From an uncultured Oscillibacter sp. (lineage in GTDB: Bacteria; Bacillota; Clostridia; Oscillospirales; Oscillospiraceae), in the NCBI GenBank assembly GCA_902476875.1, contig CABSFC010000037.1, forward strand, positions 1-22,751: a stretch of DNA of 22,751 nucleotides, given 5' to 3'. Positions 7,219-13,624 of the stretch are shown in pieces (within the stretch, counting starts at the first letter, position 1; the number at the start of each line of letters is the position of its first letter). The notes below the pieces were generated by a model, which saw nothing but the letters and a program-made list of their open reading frames with translations, searched no databases and was not told the origin of the DNA. The position numbers and the translations under genes were made by a program.

Positions 7219-7713
7219 ATGGCATTGAAAAAGAAATTCCCCTACAAGGCCGCCGTCGTGGCCTGCAACGGAAGCTGCGGCGCCACGAAGGACGATCCCA
7301 AGTGCAGCTATGGCTGCATCGGCTGCGGCGCCTGCGTGGCCGCCTGCAAATTCGACGCCATCCACCTGAATGAAAACGGCGTGGCCGTGGTGGAGGACGA
7401 GGAGAAGTGCATCGGCTGCGGCGCCTGCGCCCGGAAGTGCCCCCAGCAGATCATCCGCGTCCACGAGTGCGCCAACTATATCGTGGTGAAGTGTTCCAAC
7501 CGGGACAAGGGCGCCGACGCCCGCAGACAGTGCGCCGTCAGCTGCATCGGCTGCGGCATCTGCCAGAAGACCTGCACCGCCGGGGCCATCCGGGTGGTGG
7601 AGAACCGCGCCGTCATCGACGACGCTTACTGCCTCAGCTGCGGCATGTGTTCCGTCAAGTGCCCCCGCCACGCCATTTACGACCTGCGGGGCGTCTTCAC
7701 GGCGAAGGCCTGA
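7219..7713 (+). CDS. RnfB-like polyferredoxin, four [4Fe-4S] motifs
   Basis: A 164-aa, Cys-rich electron carrier. An N-terminal CNGSC...CSYGC segment (Cys 16, 20, 29, 33) resembles the end of RnfB. Four CxxCxxCxxxC motifs follow, starting at Cys 33, 64, 109 and 138, each continuing like a bacterial ferredoxin (CIGCGACVAAC, CIGCGACARKC, CIGCGICQKTC, CLSCGMCSVKC). No membrane anchor is present, so it should be soluble. AGGAAGG precedes the ATG, which lies 1 nt after the hydroxylase stop, so the two are co-transcribed and probably translationally coupled. Since the hydroxylase lacks FAD, the natural inference is that this protein takes electrons from its [2Fe-2S] clusters to ferredoxin-linked metabolism. 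Its stop is 4 bp from the convergent cytidylyltransferase gene. Confidence 0.9.
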   Translation: MALKKKFPYKAAVVACNGSCGATKDDPKCSYGCIGCGACVAACKFDAIHLNENGVAVVEDEEKCIGCGACARKCPQQIIRVHECANYIVVKCSNRDKGADARRQCAVSCIGCGICQKTCTAGAIRVVENRAVIDDAYCLSCGMCSVKCPRHAIYDLRGVFTAKA

Positions 7714-7717
7714 CGGC

Positions 7718-8311
7718 TCACGCCTCCGGCCCGGCGGTCAGCTCCCGCAGGGCCGCCGGGGTGTCCACGTCCGTCAGCTCCCGCTCCTCTACCTCCAGCA
7801 GCACCAGGTCCCCCTCGTGCCGCCGGATGACGGTGTTCCCGCCGTGGTCCTCCCGCAGCTCCAGCAGCTCGGGGAAGAACCGGGCGGGGAAGAGGCAGGG
7901 GTTGCCCCGGACGCCGCCGTGGCTCAGTGCCGCGATCTTCTCCGGCTGGCGCTGCCACAGCCGTACCAGCTCCGCCACGCTCTCCCGCCGCAGCAGGGGC
8001 TGGTCGGAGACCAGAAACAGCACCCCGTCGCAGTCCCGCAGCCCCGTCAGCCCCAGCTCGATGGTGTGGCTGATGCCCCAGTCCGGGTGTTCGTTGTAAA
8101 GGGCCGCGAAGCGGAATTCCGTCCCAAGCCGCATGATCTCGGGATACTGCGTCACAACGACCACGGAGTCGAACAGCTCCGCCGGAACGGCCTCCAGCGC
8201 CCGCAGGATCAGCGGCCGCCCCCGCAGCTGGGCCGCCAGCTTGTTGTCCCCGAACCGCCGGGCATTCCCGGCGGCCATGACGACGCATCCGATTTTTAAA
8301 GCGGTATCCAT
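7718..8311 (-). CDS. Molybdenum cofactor cytidylyltransferase-like protein (MocA/YgfJ type)
   Basis: The 197-aa protein has the nucleotidyltransferase signature VVMAAGNARRFGDNKL near residue 10, then LRGRPLI, VVVVTQYPE, LFLVSDQPLL (the metal-binding Asp region) and RGNPCLFPARF. These fit MobA-like enzymes that add CMP to the molybdopterin of xanthine-dehydrogenase-type enzymes and the YgfJ group linked to molybdenum hydroxylases. Its place between two such enzymes fits cofactor maturation. I take the ATG at 8311, with GGAG 10 nt upstream; a TTG at 8341 is in frame but has no good site. The gene runs opposite to both hydroxylase units and converges on the ferredoxin gene with only 4 bp between stops, so no terminator fits between them. 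Confidence 0.88.
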   Translation of the reverse strand: MDTALKIGCVVMAAGNARRFGDNKLAAQLRGRPLILRALEAVPAELFDSVVVVTQYPEIMRLGTEFRFAALYNEHPDWGISHTIELGLTGLRDCDGVLFLVSDQPLLRRESVAELVRLWQRQPEKIAALSHGGVRGNPCLFPARFFPELLELREDHGGNTVIRRHEGDLVLLEVEERELTDVDTPAALRELTAGPEA

Positions 8312-8348
8312 TATCTTCAATCTCCAATCTAAAATCTTCAATCTTGAT
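8311..8348. repeat. Short AT-rich imperfect tandem repeat upstream of the cytidylyltransferase
   Basis: The hexamer CAATCT occurs three times and the decamer ATCTTCAATC twice within 38 bp, ending TTGATTG. It covers the leader and start codon of the minus-strand gene and differs in composition from the GC-rich flanks. No function can be assigned. Confidence 0.5.
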
Positions 8349-8351
8349 TGT

Positions 8352-8381
8352 AGTATATCCGTTTTCGCCCCTGCAAGTCAA
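8352..8381 (-). promoter_or_regulatory. Promoter of the cytidylyltransferase gene
   Basis: Read on the minus strand: TTGACT (8376-8381), 18-bp spacer, TATACT (8352-8357), giving a leader of about 35 nt. On the plus strand I find no comparable promoter for xdhA in this gap. Confidence 0.75.
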
Positions 8382-8419
8382 TCCGGGGGCGGAACTCCAT
8401 TTTCAAGGAGGGCAGCCAT

Positions 8420-10714
8420 ATGAGCAAAAGCGTCGGAAAAAGTGAGATCCGTGTAGATGCCTACGAAAAGGCCACCGGCCGCGCCAAATACGTGGATGAC
8501 CTGTGCGACCGCAGCGCCCTGATCGTGCGCATCTGCCATTCCACCATCGCCCACGGCTTTGTCAAGTCTGTGGACACCACGGAGGCGGAGGCCGTCCCCG
8601 GCGTGGTGCGGGTCCTGACCTGCTTCGACGTCCCGGACATCCCGTTCCCCACCGCGGGCCACCCCTGGTCCACGGACCCCGGCCATCAGGACACCGCGGA
8701 CCGCCTGCTGCTGAACCGCCACGTCCGCTACTACGGCGACGACGTGGCCGTGGTCATCGCGGAGGACGAGGTGGCCGCCGCCCAGGGCGTCCGGGCGCTG
8801 AAGGTGGAGTACGAGGAGCTGCCCTTCGTCCTGGACGTGCAGAAGGCCATGGAGCCGGACGCCCCCCAGATCCACGAGGAGTATCCCGGCAACATCCTGA
8901 AGCACACCAGCATCCGCAATGGCAATTACGAGGAGGCCAGCCGGGAGCCGGGGCTCATCAAGGTGGAGGGCTGGTACGACACCCCCACCGTTCAGCACTG
9001 CCATATCGAGAACCACGGCTGCTTCGCCTATGAGGAGGCGGGCCGGGTGGTGGTGTACAGCTCCACCCAGATCCCCCATATCATCCGCCGGGTGGTGGGG
9101 CAGGCCCTGGGGATCCCCTGGGGCAAGGTCCGGGTCGTCAAGCCCTATATCGGCGGCGGCTTCGGCAACAAGCAGGACGCGCTGTACGAGCCCCTGTGCG
9201 CCTGGTGTTCCACCCAGGTGGGCGGGCGGCTGGTGAAGCTGGAGTGCAGCCGGGAGGAGACCTTCGTCTCCAACCGCGTCCGCCACGCCATCCGCACCCA
9301 TATCATCTCCTGGGTCCGGCCCGACGGCACCTTTGCCGCCCGGAAGATCGAGTGCTTCTCCAACCAGGGGGCCTATGCCTCCCACGGACACAGCATCGTG
9401 GCCAAGGGCATGGGCGCGTTCCCTCAGCTGTATCCCTGCCCCAATGTGGAGGGCGACTCCTACACCGTGTACACCAACCGCCCCGTGGCCGGCGCCATGC
9501 GGGGCTACGGCATCCCCCAGGCCATGTTCGCCGTGGAGAGCCACACCGACGACGTGTGCAAGGCCCTGGGCCTGGACCCCATGGACTTCCGCCGCAAGCA
9601 CCTGATGCCCATGGGCTATGTGGACGGCTTCTCCAAAAACGAACTGTACCACGACACCTTCAACCAGTGCATGGACAAGGGCATGGCCGCCATCGACTAC
9701 CGCCGCAAGCAGGCGGAGTACCAAAATCAGACCGGCCCCGTCCGGAGAGGCATCGGCCTTGCCGTGTTCTGGTACAACACGGCCGTGTGGCCCATCTCCC
9801 TGGAGTCCTCCTCCTGCCGCATGGTGCTGAACCAGGACGGCTCCCTTCAGTTCCAGACCGGCGAGACGGAGATCGGCCAGGGCTGCGACACCGCCTACTC
9901 CCAGATGGTGGCGGACGCCGTGGGCATCCCCTTCAAGGACGTCCACGTGGTCTCCAACCAGGATACCGACGTGACCCCCTTCGGCACCGGCGCCTACGCC
10001 TCCCGCCAGACCTATGTGGGCGGCTTCGCCATCATGCAGACGGCCCTGGCCCTGCGCAAGCGCATCCTGGACATCGCCCATGAGCAGACCCGGATGCCCG
10101 TCAGCAACCTGGATTTGGTGGACGGCCAGATCGTCCGCAGGTCCGACGGCCGGATCCTGAAATCCCTGGGCGATCTGGCGACGGAGAGCCTGTACTCCCT
10201 GGAGAGCAGCCAGCACATCACCGCCGAGACCACGGCCCAGATCAAGTCCAACGCCTATTCCTTCGGCTGCTCCTTCGCCGAGGTGGAGGTGGATATCCCG
10301 ATGTGCAAGGTGAAGCTCCTCCGCCTGGTCAACGTCCACGACTGCGGCACCCTCATCAATCCCGCCCTGGCGGAGGCCCAGGTCCACGGCGGCATGTCCA
10401 TGGCCATCGGCTACGGTCTGTCCGAGCAGCTGCTGTTCGACGAGAAGACCGGAAAGCCCCTGAACAACAACCTGCTGGACTACAAGCTGTCCACCTTTAT
10501 GGACCATCCCACACTGGAGGCGGCGTTCGTGGAGAATCCGGAGCCCACGTCCCCCTACGGCACCAAGGCCCTGGGCGAGCCCCCGGCCTGCTCCGGCGCC
10601 CCCGCCATCCGCAACGCCATTCTGAACGCCACCGGCGTCTCCATCGACAGCTGCCCCATCACGCCCCACATCCTCTACCGGAAGTTCAAAGAGGCCGGGC
10701 TGATCGAAGATTAA
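8420..10714 (+). CDS. xdhA: Xanthine dehydrogenase molybdenum-binding subunit
   Basis: The 764-aa product closely follows E. coli XdhA (752 aa, from memory) along its whole length. It holds the Mo-pterin active site that oxidises hypoxanthine/xanthine toward urate. Visible landmarks are VDAYEKATGRAKYVDD at the N-terminus, STQIPHIIRRVVGQAL, the cofactor loop IGGGFGNKQD (G245-D253), AMRGYGIPQ (R361), ETEIGQG and KALGEPP, whose Glu720 aligns with the catalytic base. It is the first gene of xdhABC. AGGAGG precedes the ATG. No clear plus-strand promoter is seen in the 108-bp gap upstream, so the operon may depend on a weak or activator-dependent promoter or on read-through from the ferredoxin gene. 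Confidence 0.95.
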   Translation: MSKSVGKSEIRVDAYEKATGRAKYVDDLCDRSALIVRICHSTIAHGFVKSVDTTEAEAVPGVVRVLTCFDVPDIPFPTAGHPWSTDPGHQDTADRLLLNRHVRYYGDDVAVVIAEDEVAAAQGVRALKVEYEELPFVLDVQKAMEPDAPQIHEEYPGNILKHTSIRNGNYEEASREPGLIKVEGWYDTPTVQHCHIENHGCFAYEEAGRVVVYSSTQIPHIIRRVVGQALGIPWGKVRVVKPYIGGGFGNKQDALYEPLCAWCSTQVGGRLVKLECSREETFVSNRVRHAIRTHIISWVRPDGTFAARKIECFSNQGAYASHGHSIVAKGMGAFPQLYPCPNVEGDSYTVYTNRPVAGAMRGYGIPQAMFAVESHTDDVCKALGLDPMDFRRKHLMPMGYVDGFSKNELYHDTFNQCMDKGMAAIDYRRKQAEYQNQTGPVRRGIGLAVFWYNTAVWPISLESSSCRMVLNQDGSLQFQTGETEIGQGCDTAYSQMVADAVGIPFKDVHVVSNQDTDVTPFGTGAYASRQTYVGGFAIMQTALALRKRILDIAHEQTRMPVSNLDLVDGQIVRRSDGRILKSLGDLATESLYSLESSQHITAETTAQIKSNAYSFGCSFAEVEVDIPMCKVKLLRLVNVHDCGTLINPALAEAQVHGGMSMAIGYGLSEQLLFDEKTGKPLNNNLLDYKLSTFMDHPTLEAAFVENPEPTSPYGTKALGEPPACSGAPAIRNAILNATGVSIDSCPITPHILYRKFKEAGLIED

Positions 10715-10729
10715 AGGAGGGAATACGCC

Positions 10730-11611
10730 ATGTATGATATGAAAGCACTGTATCAGGCCCGGAGCGTATCCGACGCCGTGGCCCTCCGGCTGGCCCACCC
10801 TGAGGCCCACATCATCGCCGGCGGCAGCGACGTGCTGGTGCAGATGCGGGAGGGCAAGCGGGCCGGCGTGGAGCTGATCTCCATCTATAGCCTGGACGAG
10901 CTGCGGGGCGTCTCCATTCAGGAGGACGGCACCATCCGCATCGGCAGTCTCACCAGCTTCTCCCACATCACTCGGGACCCTATCATCCAGAAGTATATCA
11001 ACGTCCTGGGCGAAGCCGTGGACCAGGTGGGCGGCCCCCAGATCCGCAACATCGGCACCATCGGCGGCAACACCTGCAACGGCGTCACCTCCGCCGACTC
11101 CTCCTCCACCCTCCACGCCTGGGACGCCATCGTGGAGCTGACCGGCCCCGACGGCGTCCGCCGCCAGCCCATCCAGGAGTTCTACATCCGGGCGGGCAAG
11201 GTGGACATCCGGGAGGGCGAGATCCAGACCGCCATCCTGATCCCGAAAGAGAGTTACGAGAACACCTTTGGCCACTACATCAAGTACGCCATGCGCAACG
11301 CCATGGATATCGCCACCCTGGGCACCTCCGTCAACGTCCGCCTGTCCGCCGACAAAAAATACGTGGAGCGGGCCCGCGTGGCCTTCGGCGTGGCGGGCCC
11401 CGTGCCCCTGCGGGCCAAAACGGCGGAGCGGATGGCCGCGGGGAAGCCTGTTAGCCTGGAGCTGGCGGAGGCATTTTCCCAGGCGGTGAAGGAGGACATC
11501 AACCCCCGGGACTCCTGGCGCGCCGCCAAGGATTTCCGGATGCACATCGCGGTGGAGAGCGCAAAGCGTGCCTTCATCGAATCCGTAAAACTGGCGGGAG
11601 GTGCGCTGTAA
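10730..11611 (+). CDS. xdhB: Xanthine dehydrogenase FAD-binding subunit
   Basis: A 293-aa member of the CO-dehydrogenase/xanthine-dehydrogenase FAD family, matching E. coli XdhB in length and order of motifs. IIAGGSDVLVQMREG (near residues 26-40) and the second FAD motif GGNTCNGVTSADS (~112-124) are the flavin-binding signatures; the C-terminal part begins at KYAMRNAMDI. It passes electrons from the iron-sulfur subunit through FAD to NAD+ in characterised homologues. AAAGGAGGG lies 7 nt before the ATG, 15 bp after xdhA. Its TAA overlaps the next start (TAATG), showing translational coupling to xdhC. Confidence 0.95.
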   Translation: MYDMKALYQARSVSDAVALRLAHPEAHIIAGGSDVLVQMREGKRAGVELISIYSLDELRGVSIQEDGTIRIGSLTSFSHITRDPIIQKYINVLGEAVDQVGGPQIRNIGTIGGNTCNGVTSADSSSTLHAWDAIVELTGPDGVRRQPIQEFYIRAGKVDIREGEIQTAILIPKESYENTFGHYIKYAMRNAMDIATLGTSVNVRLSADKKYVERARVAFGVAGPVPLRAKTAERMAAGKPVSLELAEAFSQAVKEDINPRDSWRAAKDFRMHIAVESAKRAFIESVKLAGGAL

Positions 11612-12120
11612 TGGAAAATCATGTGATGCAGTATCAGACCGTCCACTTCAATCTGAACGGCAAGGACGTGGAGCGGACCGTGGACGTCCGGGCCAGCCTG
11701 ACCGACATGCTCCGCAACGACTTCCGGATGACCTCCGTGAAAAAAGGCTGCGAGGTGGGGGAGTGCGGCGCCTGCAACGTCCTCATCGACGGCGAGGCCT
11801 TTAACTCCTGCATCTACCTGGCCGTCTGGGCGGAGGGCAAGCGCATCCGTACTCTGGAGGGGCTGCTGGGCCCCAACGGCGAGCTTTCCGACATCCAGCA
11901 GGCTTTCGTGGACGAGGCGGCCATCCAGTGCGGCTTCTGCACCCCCGGCTTTATCCTGACGGCGGTGGAGATTTTGGAGACCGGCAGGGAGTACACCGAC
12001 GACGAGCTGCGCAAGCTCCTCTCCGGCCACCTGTGCCGCTGCACAGGCTATGAGAACATCCTCCGGGCCGTGAAGAAGACCATGTATCAGCGTCTGGGCA
12101 AGGAGATGCCCCAGGCATAA
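11611..12120 (+). CDS. xdhC: Xanthine dehydrogenase iron-sulfur subunit
   Basis: The 169-aa protein has two [2Fe-2S] domains: the plant-type motif KGCEVGECGACNVLIDG with a following Cys (residues ~45-66), and the helical domain with QCGFCTPG and CRCTGY (~108-150). It carries electrons from the molybdenum centre of XdhA to FAD in XdhB. The ATG overlaps the xdhB stop by 1 nt and has GGGAGG upstream. This is the small-subunit XdhC of the E. coli xdhABC set, not the unrelated XdhC chaperone. It ends the operon; the first hairpin of the repeat cassette begins 10 bp later and may act as the transcript end, though without a T run. Confidence 0.95.
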   Translation: MENHVMQYQTVHFNLNGKDVERTVDVRASLTDMLRNDFRMTSVKKGCEVGECGACNVLIDGEAFNSCIYLAVWAEGKRIRTLEGLLGPNGELSDIQQAFVDEAAIQCGFCTPGFILTAVEILETGREYTDDELRKLLSGHLCRCTGYENILRAVKKTMYQRLGKEMPQA

Positions 12121-12128
12121 GATGAGAA

Positions 12129-12343
12129 CAGCAGGCCGCCCGGCGGGTGGCCTGCGCAGCCTGTCGAAAAGTCTTTTCGACAGACTGCACAAATTTTCTC
12201 GACCTTAAAAAAGTTCGAGAAAACTGTGATTGAAAACGAAAGGAACCCTTCCTGGGTTCCTTTCGTAGCTATCTTCCTTCCCGGTATCTGAAGGTTTTGG
12301 CTTTTTTTGACAGTCTCAGCAGGCCGCCCGGCGGGTGGCCTGC
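12129..12343. repeat. Non-coding hairpin cassette bounded by identical 27-bp palindromic direct repeats
   Basis: Identical 27-bp copies lie at 12129-12155 and 12317-12343. Each is itself a hairpin: 12-bp arms GCAGGCCGCCCG / CGGGTGGCCTGC around one base, with one G-U pair in RNA. The 161 bp between them hold three more inverted repeats: 12161-12183 (CTGTCGAAAAG/CTTTTCGACAG), 12194-12223 (TTTTCTCGA/TCGAGAAAA) and 12237-12265 (CGAAAGGAACCC/GGGTTCCTTTCG). The last, read on the minus strand, is followed by TTTTC and resembles an intrinsic terminator. No coding pattern is visible. It may be a dispersed intergenic repeat or a non-autonomous element. Confidence 0.8.
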
Positions 12344-12350
12344 TTTCCAT

Positions 12351-12379
12351 TTGACGCTCTCCCCGAAAAGTGATATAAT
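12351..12379 (+). promoter_or_regulatory. Promoter of the cytidylate-kinase-like gene
   Basis: TTGACG (12351-12356), 17-bp spacer, perfect TATAAT (12374-12379). It begins only 7 bp after the second 27-bp repeat. The predicted leader is about 20 nt. Confidence 0.88.
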
Positions 12380-12406
12380 AAAATTACAAAGAGAGGAGGA
12401 AGCCCT

Positions 12407-13063
12407 ATGAAGACTATCATCACCATTGGCCGGCAGTTCGGCAGCGGCGGCAAGGAGGTCGGCATCCGGGTCGCCAAGGAGCTGGGCATCCCGTTCTATG
12501 ACAAGGAGCTTTTGCAGGAGGCCGCCAAGAAGAGCGGCCTTTGCGAGAAGATCTTCGAGAATTTCGACGAGCGGCCCAAGAGTCTGCTGTATTCCATTGC
12601 GATGGATTCTTATATGTTTGCCCTGCCTGGCGCCGGCGCCGGGGATTCCCTGGAACAGAAGGTATATCTGGCCACCTTTGACACGATCCGCCATCTGGCG
12701 GAGCAGGGCCCCTGTGTGATGATCGGCCGCTGCGCGGACTACGCCTTGGCGGACAATCCCAACCACCTGAGCCTCTTTATCTACGCCCCCATGGACGTGC
12801 GCATCCAGCGGGTGGCCAAGCGGCAGAATATCTCGCCGGAGGAGGCCCGCAAGGTCATCCTCAAGACCGACAAGCGCCGCGCCTCCTACTACGAGTACTA
12901 CTCCTCCCAGAAGTGGGGCGCGGTGGACAGCTACGACTTCTGCCTGGACTCCAGCTGCCTGGGGCTGGGCGGCACCGTGGAGCTGATCCAGACCATAGTG
13001 GCCCAGCGGGAGCATCCCATCCCCAGCCCCACCGAGCTGGACCCCACGCAGCCCAACGGCTGA
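12407..13063 (+). CDS. Cytidylate-kinase-like P-loop protein
   Basis: The 218-aa protein starts MKTIITIGRQFGSGGKEVG, a P-loop of the cytidylate-kinase-like family, followed by ALADNPNHLSLFIYAP and a basic lid-like region (KRQNISPEEARKVILKTDKRR, with YYEYY after). Proteins of this family are common in Clostridia as stand-alone kinases; the true phosphate acceptor is unknown, and it is not the housekeeping Cmk. GAGAGGAGG lies 8 nt before the ATG. It is monocistronic between its own promoter and a bidirectional terminator. The last ~20 residues (REHPIPSPTELDPTQPNG) are a Pro-rich, probably unstructured tail. Confidence 0.87.
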   Translation: MKTIITIGRQFGSGGKEVGIRVAKELGIPFYDKELLQEAAKKSGLCEKIFENFDERPKSLLYSIAMDSYMFALPGAGAGDSLEQKVYLATFDTIRHLAEQGPCVMIGRCADYALADNPNHLSLFIYAPMDVRIQRVAKRQNISPEEARKVILKTDKRRASYYEYYSSQKWGAVDSYDFCLDSSCLGLGGTVELIQTIVAQREHPIPSPTELDPTQPNG

Positions 13064-13080
13064 CGGCTTTCCGCATTTCA

Positions 13081-13118
13081 AAAAACAAGCACGGCGCCTG
13101 GGCGCCGTGCTTGTTTTT
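13081..13118. terminator. Bidirectional terminator between the kinase-like and ModE-like genes
   Basis: Perfect 18-bp arms (AAAAACAAGCACGGCGCC and its complement, 13081-13098 and 13101-13118) around 2 nt give a stem with T tracts in both directions. The ModE-like gene's stop codon lies in the end of the stem. Confidence 0.93.
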
Positions 13119-13485
13119 AGGACTTGTCCAGCTCCCGGTAAAATCCGAACGCCTCCTCGAACTTTCCCTGGCTGTACGCCGTCACATCCGCCACATAGGC
13201 CTGGTAGGCCGCCAGCAGCCGCTCCGCCTCGGGCGTCAGCGCGGCGCCGCCGCCGTGGCGGCCGCCGATGGTGGACGCCAGCATCTTGCAGCCGAACACA
13301 TGCTCCGCCGTGCGGATGATACGCCAGGCCTTGGAATAGGCCATCTCCATGGACGCCGCCGCGGCCCGCAGGGAGTGGTGCTCCCGCACCCGCTCCAGAA
13401 GCGTCGCAATTCCGGGGCCAAAGCACCGCTCGTTGTCATCGGTGAAAAGACGCACCGTCAGCTTTAAATGCAGTTCCTTACTCAT
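13117..13485 (-). CDS. ModE-like winged-helix regulator (DNA-binding domain only)
   Basis: The 122-aa protein matches the N-terminal DNA-binding domain of ModE: GPGIATLLERVREHHSLRAAAASMEMAYSKAW (helix-turn-helix) and the winged part STIGGRHGGGAALTPEAERLL, the most typical ModE stretch. The C-terminal molybdate-binding (MOP/TOBE) domains of E. coli ModE are missing. Related one-domain proteins occur near molybdenum enzymes, and this gene lies 1 kb downstream of xdhABC, so control of molybdenum genes is a fair inference; whether it senses molybdate itself is unclear. GGAGG lies 6 nt before the ATG. It is divergent from the Fe-S aldo/keto reductase gene. Confidence 0.85.
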   Translation of the reverse strand: MSKELHLKLTVRLFTDDNERCFGPGIATLLERVREHHSLRAAAASMEMAYSKAWRIIRTAEHVFGCKMLASTIGGRHGGGAALTPEAERLLAAYQAYVADVTAYSQGKFEEAFGFYRELDKS

Positions 13486-13523
13486 GAGCTCCCTCCGCTG
13501 CCGCCAGACGCGGTTATTTTTTT

Positions 13524-13551
13524 ATTTTATCACATCCTCCTGGATTTGCAA
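13524..13551 (-). promoter_or_regulatory. Promoter of the ModE-like gene, sharing its -35 with the opposite promoter
   Basis: On the minus strand TTGCAA (13546-13551), 16-bp spacer, TAAAAT (13524-13529). TTGCAA is self-complementary, so the same six bases can serve the plus-strand promoter. Confidence 0.5.
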
Positions 13552-13573
13552 ACAGCGGAAAATGTGCTATGAT
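13546..13573 (+). promoter_or_regulatory. Promoter of the Fe-S aldo/keto reductase gene
   Basis: TTGCAA (13546-13551), 16-bp spacer, TATGAT (13568-13573); TTTGCA one base to the left gives a 17-bp spacer. Its -35 overlaps that of the divergent ModE-like gene. Confidence 0.6.
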
Positions 13574-13624
13574 AAAAATACAGAAAAATTTCCCGCCCTC
13601 CGGCGGGCAGTGGGAGGTTTCACG

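Noticed and set aside
8378..11545. 1055-codon minus-strand open frame opposite xdhA and xdhB
   Set aside because: It covers two well-supported genes antisense and shows the same repetitive composition.
11611..12120. XdhC-type sulfurylation chaperone
   Set aside because: The product has two [2Fe-2S] domains and is the small electron-transfer subunit; the chaperone of the same name is unrelated and not seen here.
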